Assembly: GCA_958295665.1 (NCBI GenBank)
Contig: OY282560.1
Location: 142,716,091-142,780,090 of the forward strand
Origin: Tipula vernalis
Taxonomy: Eukaryota; Arthropoda; Insecta; Diptera; Tipulidae
Direction of reading: 5' to 3'
Length of the DNA: 64,000 nt
This document shows positions 56,491 to 64,000 of this stretch, piece by piece. The notes below the pieces were generated by a model. It was not told the origin of the DNA, searched no databases, and worked only from the letters and a program-made list of their open reading frames with translations. Made by a program: the position numbers and the translations under genes. Every line of letters starts with the position of its first letter. Within the stretch, counting starts at the first letter, position 1.

Positions 56491-56550
56491 CTTCCGGTAA
56501 TTCTCAACTCCATCCTCATTTTGCGACCAAAATCGCTGTCCTTGTTCTTG
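56491..56550 (-). repeat. Inverted copy of 52930-52990
   Basis: The reverse complement reads GGACAGCGATTTTGGTCGCA then AAATGAGGATGGAGTTGAGAATT. 52926-52990 reads GGACATCGATTTTGGTCGCA then AAATGAGGAATGAGGATTGAGG... GAGAATT. The two sites therefore share an unassigned dispersed repeat, which here adjoins the 55.96-56.44 kb inverted repeat. Confidence 0.65.
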
Positions 56551-59500
56551 ACGAAAATTTCTAGTCGTAATATTTTAATTCTGTTTATTTTATTTAGTTT
56601 AAATATTTAATTAAAATTGAAAAAATTTCCACTTTAATTTTATGATACAGAGAGTGTAGCCTATTTTAATACTCAGTTATATATAATTAGACAAGAATTG
56701 GAAAAATGTATAAATCACAGTTGGCAAAAAGAAACTCTTTGAAATTTATTTCAGAACCCTTAATAATAAATTTATTGTGTTATCGTTGTCACAGAATTAA
56801 AGAATATGAACATAATAATTTCGTTTTTCTTCAGTCACAATGATAAAGAAAATAATTTAGTTTTTCAGTTTTTCATCGTCTTATCTGGTTTCCAGTAACA
56901 ATAAAAAAATAAAAATTATTTGTCTCTACATTAAAATTTTACGTTTGAAACATTCTGGATAATGAAATGAATTTTTATGCTTTGAATAAAAACCAAGACA
57001 AAACTATATAAAATGTATTGTATTAAAAAAAAATATAATCTTGACATAAATATAAATAAGTTATTTAGTTTATTTATATAAGATTTAACCTAGATGCGAT
57101 TAAACTTAATTCACTTTATGATGATGATTTTCGTTTAGTCGTCTGATTGTCGTCTTTTGTTTCCTTTTTGTATTGCTGCTTCGTGCACAAAATTTTAGAC
57201 ACAAAAAACATAACGAAAAAAATTAAATAATGATTTATGTTTTATCATTCGTTAAACTTTAATCTATAATGAGGATAAAAACAAAAACAACACAAGAATA
57301 AATCGGAAATATAGAAGGGAAGCAAACAAAAATAATAATTCGTAAAACTATTATATCCGGATACACATTTATATTATTAGTCTTCATATTGTTATAATAA
57401 TATAAATTTTCATTTTCGTTAACTACACAGCTACCTATATAGTTAGAGATATCTAATAGGTTTTTGCGGCACACGCAGATACAATATTTTTTATGCTTTT
57501 TATTTATTTATTACTGTACATAATATATTTTGCCCATACCCCCTTTCTTTATATATGTACATCATTACTACACCAATCATTTATTTTTCTAATATAAAAC
57601 ACGCACAAGCTTTATTATTATTATTATTCGTGAACTTCACAAACTTACATACCCATAAATATTTAGCAAAAAAAAAAACCAAAACATGAATTCCAAGAAA
57701 TACCATAAAGACGACGTATACCAACACAATTTTCAATTTCACCCGTCTTATATGTTTTATTATTTTCATACTAATGACTCGAAAGAGTTTTTCATATAAA
57801 ATACATTTTATTGGAAAAATTAAAAACAATATATTAATAATTATTATTAAAATCACAAACGAAAGAACCAAAAAAAAAAACATGTAAATTAACAATATAA
57901 AATTGCTGGTTTTGTTTTTGTGATCACGCTATATCAAAGTGAAAGGAAGAAATGTGTTTTGTATTTTTTCTAGCTTAATTAATGAGGTATAACGTACACC
58001 TACCCAAGTCTTTATGAAATTATGAATTAGAAATTATAACTTTCTACCTTTAAAAAAAAAAATGGTCTATCAAACACCTCGAACGACACTTGTCCCACTT
58101 ACTGTAGTGAATTACAGGATTCAATGGAAAAAATTGTTTGTCAGAAATAATTCACGAATAAACTATAAATCCAAGGTGCGCACCTACTAGTTTGTTTATC
58201 AAGAAAATAATTTTGACATGAAAAAACTAATTATGTTGTCTCTGGAATTTGTCTCAAAGTGCCATGGGCATTTTACTCAATATAATATCATTACAAGGAA
58301 AATAAATATTGAAAATATTATTTATCAATAATTCGACAAATGCAGGTACATTGCAAAAAATTTTAAATTCAAATTACATGTTACTTATTTATTTTGTCTG
58401 GAAATTACGTAAGGAACATTTATTGGAATTTCTATCATGTATAAAAAATATTTCGCGAGTACAATACTTACCCGTTATTATTTCGTTATGGTGGGAAAAT
58501 AAAAAAAATAAAAAAATTATAAATATTCACATAATTTTAAATTAAGGCTAAATGCTTTAATACCTCCAAGGAGGTATGCAATTAAAAAGGTACGCGCGCG
58601 TATTTAAATATTATTTTGGGCAAATATTTAAAGGAGTTTAACGTGAAATTTAATAATAAATGTAATTTTAATGAGACTGTTTTACTTATGTTCAATTTAT
58701 GGCTAACTATTTTAGAACGTATTTTGGGGGACTCGATTGTGCACGTTGTTTTATAATGAATGAATGAATGGACAACATTTTTTATAAGGTATCCATGTGT
58801 ACATTTAAAATTGTTAATAAAGCTGAGCCATATGGTGCATTTTATAAATATAGATTAATTTCTACAATTAGGGCATGCCTTACTGTGCCAAACTATAGGT
58901 AATTGTAAGGAAATTCAATATTATTATACGTACCATCAAAAATAGGCTAAATCAGTGATCAACATTACTATTGTCTAGGGCACGCCGCTTCAGAGTATAA
59001 TACGGTATTAATGTGTACTATAAAACCAACTATAAAAATTTCAAAATCTAAATATTAACTGAATATGGATATAGGTGCTCCAGCAACTGCACAAATATTG
59101 CAGAAATTATTGCAGAAAGTACCAAATATTATAGACCGTATTATATCAATGCAGGCTGTATAAAAAACAGCATATAAAACTGTTTTTCTCCAAACGTGTA
59201 AAAAGTAGCTTGGTTTAATACTATTATTTGGTATTAAAGTTGGCCTCTTTATTACCTCCCAGACAGCATCGACGATGTAGCGCAGTCATGCAATATCGCA
59301 AAAGTTAAGTTACATGAAAATATATGGATTGAAGTGTCACTTTGTGATGTAAACAAATACAAAATGAGAGACATCCTTGGGAACTAAAAATATACAAATT
59401 AAAGTGATGCACACATTTAGCTAAATTATTAGTTGTTAACTAGGTAGGTTAGTAGATTTTATACTTAGACAGAAAATTTTAATCGTTCAAAAATGGGGAT

Positions 59501-60270
59501 ATACAAAATAGGATTTAGACTTAATTATTAATAACGCTATTCACGGTAAAAATTATCACATTAACCTATTTTTGAGCCACCTTAATTTCCATTATAAGTG
59601 AAAAAGAAAACTGTTTTTTAAAAGTTGTTGAAACCGCAAACACAACATAATTAAACAAATTGATTTATTTATTTCTTGATGAAAGTTAAAATTAGGTTTA
59701 CATAATTTACATATAATATTATGTATACCCAGTGACTCACTTAAGATGAATTTGACACATATATATTTCGAAAAGTAAGCACCCTATACGGAAAAACGCT
59801 TTTATCAATTTTATTTTAAATAAAGGGGGACATTCGATGAAATCTTATTTTCTTAACAGAGGAATTTTCATATTTTATTCCATATCATGATTGCACGTTT
59901 ATGGCAGGTACAGATTAAATTGATTTTGGATTATAAATTAGTTTTAAAAATGGTAAAACGGTAGTAAAATTCTAAAATTTCGAATACCAAAGACACCGCA
60001 ATATTAATTCCAAATAGTATCGTTACGTAGGTGTATTAATTAAGAAAACTGATATACATCTTTTCCGAATCATCGACTGAGATATGTTGAATAGGTCGAA
60101 TTCTGAAAATTACATCATATGGTCGAATTCCAATCGATTAATAATTAAAGAAATACCTAGATTTGCGATGGCTGAAATAATTGTAAGATAAAAGTTAAAT
60201 TTTGAGAGTAGTGTTGTGTCGAGATGACTATTAACTATTACTTTCTTTTACTCTAGTAAAATAAAGTATG
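56551..60270. other. AT-rich spacer
   Basis: No gene. A small perfect hairpin ATACCTCCAAGGAGGTAT lies at 58560-58577. Open frames here are hydrophobic and AT-driven. Confidence 0.4.
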
Positions 60271-60279
60271 TATAGTAAT

Positions 60280-60740
60280 CTTGAAAATTTTGGACCTTGA
60301 GATTTTTAGAGATTTATTTGTTTTGAGGTCCCCTGAGTCCGAAAAAGTGGGTTTCGATATGATGTCTGTCTGTCTTTCTGTCAGTCTGTCCGTCTGTCCG
60401 TCTGTCCGTCTGTCCGTCTGTCAGTCTGTCAGTCTGTCAGTCTGTCTGTGTCCTCTCTACAGCCCAGATGGTTTAACCAATCGAACTGAAACTTGAGATT
60501 TAAGCTTTTTTGATAAACTGGGAGGTCCCAGTGAATTTTACTCCAAATCGGCTAACCGGAAGTGGCCACTCCCTTGGTCCAGAAAATGTATTTTGCAAAT
60601 ATCTTAAAAAGTATAGGGTTTACAAAAAACTACGGAATACAAAATGTTTCCAAAAATTAAAAACAAATAAAAATAAAAAATAAAAAATTAAAAAAAAAAA
60701 ATTTTAAAATTTAAAAATTAAAAAAAAAAAATAAGAAAAA
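60280..60740 (+). repeat. (GTCT)n microsatellite within a dispersed repeat, A-rich 3' end
   Basis: 60362-60448 is about 21 units of GTCT/GTCC/GTCA tetramers. The conserved-looking flanks (GGTCCCCTGAGTCCGAAAAA to the left; CAGATGGTTTAACCAATCGA and AATCGGCTAACCGGAAGTGG to the right) and the A-rich run at 60655-60745 resemble a widespread invertebrate repeat in which such tetramers sit inside a unique body. The apparent Ser-Val-Cys protein is an artefact of the tetramers. Confidence 0.6.
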
Positions 60741-60839
60741 AATAAAATTTCTCAAAATTCTCTGTGCGTAAAAGAAAGTCGTGTGTTGGCCACATCTCAA
60801 TTTTTTTAAAAAGTAACAATTCATCAAGTTAAATTTTTT

Positions 60840-61350
60840 ACACAAGCCATACAATTATTCGAAGCCCTAAACGCTATCGAGAATAAAAGGGATTTCGTAC
60901 CTGTGATAAACATTCTAAGTTAGTTCGAATCAGATTAAAAAATAATAAATAGTAAACATGTTGACGGGTTTTTAAAGTCTTTAGCACATCTGAATATAAT
61001 TCCTAAAGCTTTGAAAGGTTTTCGACATATAACATCAACGTGTAAGTCAAAGCGTAACTCTGAATCTATAATGTCATAACGCTCAATTCTCATTGGTCTC
61101 CACTTTAATTAACGTTGATATTCCAGTATGCAAAACTTAATTAGGGACCTAGTAAATAAGTGTCATCTATTGAATTTATAACCCTAATTATTTTAAATCA
61201 TCTGCATACAATAAATGTTGTGATTTAATTAACTGTGAAATATATTTAATAAAGGTCCTATAATTGAACCCCTACTTCCAATATAGGCTCAAATGCAGCT
61301 GAATTCCCCATTAAATCTTACAAATTGACTTCTAGCAGTTACGTATGATG
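60840..61350 (-). pseudogene. Jockey-like non-LTR reverse transcriptase relic
   Basis: Minus-strand blocks in the right order but several frames: TARSQFVRFNGEFS (about 61345-61300), GSIIGPLLNIF (about 61275-61245, cf. QGSxLGPLLF), LLYADDLK (about 61217-61195, polymerase box intact), YDIIDSELRFDLHVDVICRK, then PFKALGIIFRCAKDFKNP (about 61078-60965) and LFFNLIRTNLECLS (about 60945-60905). These are the palm and thumb of a Jockey-type RT. Numerous stops and frameshifts make it an old fossil. Confidence 0.8.
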
Positions 61351-61604
61351 AGTGACGCCATTTTTTCTTATTTAATAAAAAATAATGAGCTTTCGAAAAC
61401 TTTCCTTAAATACGTTGTAGTTGTCCGTTACTATCTATAATGTTAGTGGCTATGCCACAAAATTCAGCTAAATTAGATAATGTTGAGGTAGAAATTCATG
61501 TTACAAGACAGAAAAACTGTAGTTTTCACTATTGGCTGAAAGGAAACCCTGGAAGGAAGTCACTGATTTCCTTGAAACGTTGATGTGTAGTACATAAAGA
61601 AATA

Positions 61605-61912
61605 ACAGTCACGTTTTTTGTTTATGTGCTGACATCCACTTTTAGGGGGCGCAAAACCTCCCATAAATTCACCCCCAAATCCGATTTTTCTTTAATTTTG
61701 CTTTATAACTCGAGTTATAATTAATATTTTCAAACAAAACAAAATAGACATGATTCGTCATGAAAATTAGATTCTACTGGAGTATGGTAAGTAAATGGTA
61801 GTTACATTCCTTAATTTTCAATAGGAAAAATGAGAAAAAATTGTTGATTTCTCCTAAATCAAGGAGGGGTGTTTTTACCCCCTAAAAGTAGATGTTAACA
61901 CATAAAAATAAA
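61605..61912. repeat. Inverted repeat, ~40-bp arms
   Basis: TTTATGTGCTGACATCCACTTTTAGGGGG (about 61619-61647) is matched in reverse by 61881-61909 (CCCCCTAAAAGTAGATGTTAACACATAAA) with four differences. C/G-rich runs lie just inside both arms (ACCTCCC / GGAGGGG). Size about 300 bp with no coding, so a MITE is possible. Confidence 0.65.
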
Positions 61913-62685
61913 TTAGTGTTTCCTATTTTTTCTTGTACTGTAGAACATATTAACATATTAAGTCCCCACACTTGTGCAAGGGCGCGAAAAAGTTGAAAAG
62001 CAATGTCACAGCAACTACAATAAGATCCTTAAATTTTTCTAAAAATAAATTAGCTAACTGATTTTTGCCGAACCCCATTTTACATCTAACGATTCTAACA
62101 TATCAAGAACATCACTTTCAAGAATCATTGCTTATTTGGTGACCTCTGGTAGTTCCAAAATAATTTATGGTTAGCATTTCAGAAATGCATATTTCACATT
62201 CCTTCTACATTCTGAGACCATTGAATAATCGACCTGAATCGACTACATATCAACTTAAAGCATATTCTTTACGTTTGATCAGAAACATGAGGTAGTATGA
62301 ATACCAATTACTATCAAAAGTTTCGCAATCTTTACATGACAGGTTTTCTGCCAATTTAATCTAATATATGGAAATTAATATGCTATTTTAAGTAACATGA
62401 TTGGTTTCTATCATTTCTGCCAAAAATATTCCTTCGGTCATGAGTATTCCATTAAATTAACTATAAATTAAAATACCCTACTAAAGTATACTAAATTTAG
62501 CGTTAGAAATAGTTTATAATCTTTGAAATAAATACTTAGATTAAAATATACAACGCAAATGAGTAACATTGACCCATTTTTAAGACTATGTTTTACCTAG
62601 ACATCATCTATAACATAGCAATTGTTCAAACCTATTTATCATGTAACATGTTGATCTTCATGAATAAAAATGAGGCAACATCCAT
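61913..62685. other. AT-rich spacer
   Basis: Nothing recognised before composition rises sharply near 62740. Confidence 0.4.
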
Positions 62686-62689
62686 GTTA

Positions 62690-63560
62690 CGATGCTTTCT
62701 AAAAACACTACATCTTGGGTCAATCAGCCATGTAAATCGAAGCAAATCGAAACGGGTTTATTGTGTCGTTTGGTGTTCGCGAGTGACATCAGCAGCATGG
62801 TTACCAACAAAACGATTATCCATGGCTGTTTGGTGGGCTGGGAAGATATCGCTCGAGTGTTCAATGCTTCGCCCGGCGTCCAGTAACGAGACGCAAGTGT
62901 GTTGAAAAAGCGGACAAACAACATCAAAAAGGAGTTCAAAAGTTAGGGCAGTACACAGTGTCATGCAAAATGCCCGCTGGATGTAGGCCACTGCCACGAG
63001 CGAAGCCTCAGAAAGTGTATTTTGATCTTTCAGAGGCCGTAAAAGACTACGCGGCTTCCCTTCAAGTGAATTTGGCTGGGCTTCGGCCAACAGACAGCGA
63101 TGCGCCGGTTTTGGCGGAGGACTCAGCACTGTCGCTAAACGTGGTTGATAAACGCTTTGGAGAGCGAATACATCTAGTACGCCAGTGGCATCGAATTCGT
63201 TGTGTTGTTTGGCTTTGACGGATGCAGTTCAATCGACTGAAAGTTAATCGAACTCCGCACTTGAAATTCTCATCATCGACTCAATACTTTGCCACCCAAA
63301 AGCAGTGAAGCCAACGAAAACGTTACATGAATGGCCAAGTTTTGCAGCTGTCGGGCAGCTCGAGCTCATCAGAAGTGCCTCGTGACAAGTATTATCAATC
63401 GAAAGCTTGACATAATAGCTGACGAGAATCGTCGGTTTAACAAATGGCACTCTCTCTGCGCAGACGTGAAAAAGGAGTAATTGGCAATCAAACGGGAAGA
63501 GTTTGCGATCAAACGGAACCAATCCCAATGGGGGGATCTGGTACTGACTACATTACAGCA
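62690..63560 (+). pseudogene. Zeste-type Myb/SANT-like DNA-binding protein, broken, transposon-derived
   Basis: The plus strand reads ISSMVTNKTIIHGCLVGWED and IARVFNASPGVQ, a stop, then LKKRTNNIKKEFKS, which is the W...A..FN......V..LK..W.NIK pattern of the Myb/SANT-like family. After a frame change come PLPRAKPQKVYFDLSEAVKD and NLAGLRPTDSDAPVL, as in the conserved region that follows the domain. Near 63440-63530, WHSLCADVKKE, a stop, then LAIKREEFAIKRNQ is the usual charged C-terminal helix. Such proteins are encoded by PIF/Harbinger and other insect transposons as well as by host genes. The region is GC-richer than its flanks. Several stops and frame changes make this copy dead. Confidence 0.55.
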
Positions 63561-63693
63561 GAACACAGTATTTACCATTAAACGATTTTTGTTGTTTACT
63601 TATTTTTCACTTGTTGCTTATATTCCTGTTACAGGCATCAATCGCAACGTTCACTGCGATCGAACAAACATCCAGTAGAATACTAGTATTCCC

Positions 63694-63951
63694 TCAACTA
63701 TCCAGACCAAAAATGCAAAAATCGCCAAAATGGTGGAAATTCTGCGAATGCTGAAACCTCGGCATGCGGGCACCAGCAGCTGAACGTTGGCCGAACTTTT
63801 CAACAATTTGAGCCCGTCCAATTGCGCGCCGTACACGTCCAATTGGAGGTGGTGGTGCTACGATAGGTTCTGGCGATGCTGCTCCCAGGACGACTTCTTC
63901 ATCGACCAAGATTGCTGGCAATGGCAAATCGTCCACCTCGATGTCTACCAT
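63694..63951 (-). other. Minus-strand open frame at window end, unassigned
   Basis: 85 codons with an acidic/proline-rich start (EVVLGAASPEPIVAPPPP) and VRRAIGRAQIVEKFGQR. An in-frame stop lies just upstream of the ATG. The basic 'R.....R..IV..F' stretch is reminiscent of transposase C-termini, and convergent orientation with the Myb/SANT-like relic would suit a Harbinger-type element continuing past the window. This is speculative, and the opposite strand is also open here. Confidence 0.25.
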
Positions 63952-64000
63952 GTCGATTCAGAGAATCGAAAAGCGTCGTTTCAGCAGAGCCCATGAGAAC

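Noticed and set aside
57581..57895. 104-codon hydrophobic minus-strand frame
   Set aside because: Ile/Phe/Leu/Val/Asn composition as expected by chance in about 75% AT DNA; no motif.
60281..60496. Ser/Val/Cys-rich open frame
   Set aside because: Translation of the GTCT/GTCC tetramer array.
63787..63996. Trp/Cys/Asp-rich plus-strand frame at the window end
   Set aside because: Overlaps the minus-strand frame on the opposite strand; neither has a firm domain and composition alone does not decide.

Overview
The window looks like a gene-poor, AT-rich piece of an insect nuclear genome, and a fly is a reasonable but unproven guess. I found no host protein-coding gene, rRNA or confident tRNA. What can be supported is a layered deposit of transposable elements, most of them decayed, in AT-rich filler with simple repeats. 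The case for an insect rests on the element mix: LOA-like and I-like non-LTR elements, BEL/Pao, two mariner lineages, piggyBac, hAT, a FLYWCH-type MULE, CACTA-like transposases and Polinton. Some elements, such as LOA at 16.6-21.9 kb and the last 1.3 kb, are much more GC-rich than their surroundings.

Layout. 0-0.8 kb: piggyBac transposase tail. 0.95-2.15 kb: hAT relic with a candidate 8-bp target duplication and repeated ACCGGTAT motifs near its ends. 2.6-2.9 kb: repeat with an inverted cousin at 7.3 kb. 3.47-4.06 kb: foldback element. 4.72-6.01 kb: short MULE with an exact 9-bp target duplication and a FLYWCH transposase in pieces. 6.05-6.96 kb: two LTR-like sequences head to head, making a 0.9-kb palindrome. 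8.92-10.52 kb: mariner between TA dinucleotides, split by a ~430-bp retroposon-like insert. 10.5-14.8 kb: nothing recognised. 14.8-16.5 kb: CACTA-like transposase relic. 16.6-21.9 kb: near-full-length but broken LOA-like element on the minus strand, whose reverse transcriptase box reads YADY. 22-24.6 kb: AT-rich, with a 158-bp (AT)n tract.

24.8-38.2 kb may be an old Polinton: an integrase tail at 24.8 kb and protein-primed DNA polymerase pieces at 33.7-34.6 kb. It has been invaded by a BEL/Pao element that has lost its reverse transcriptase core (25.1-29.5 kb), which was itself hit by a second mariner (25.92-26.82 kb), and by a 3.2-kb insert flanked by an exact 26-bp direct repeat. 38.45-43.69 kb is the youngest-looking object: a full-length I-like non-LTR retrotransposon with a 12-bp target duplication, an initiator and downstream promoter element, an intact ORF1, and an ORF2 broken by one frameshift.

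44-62 kb is old sequence with scattered scraps: two non-LTR RT fragments, two mariner fragments, an internally deleted CACTA-like transposase, palindromes, diverged direct repeats and microsatellites. The final 1.3 kb is GC-rich and carries a broken gene for a zeste-type Myb/SANT protein. The genes do not form a pathway. The window is best read as a record of successive insertions whose order can partly be worked out from nesting and target duplications.
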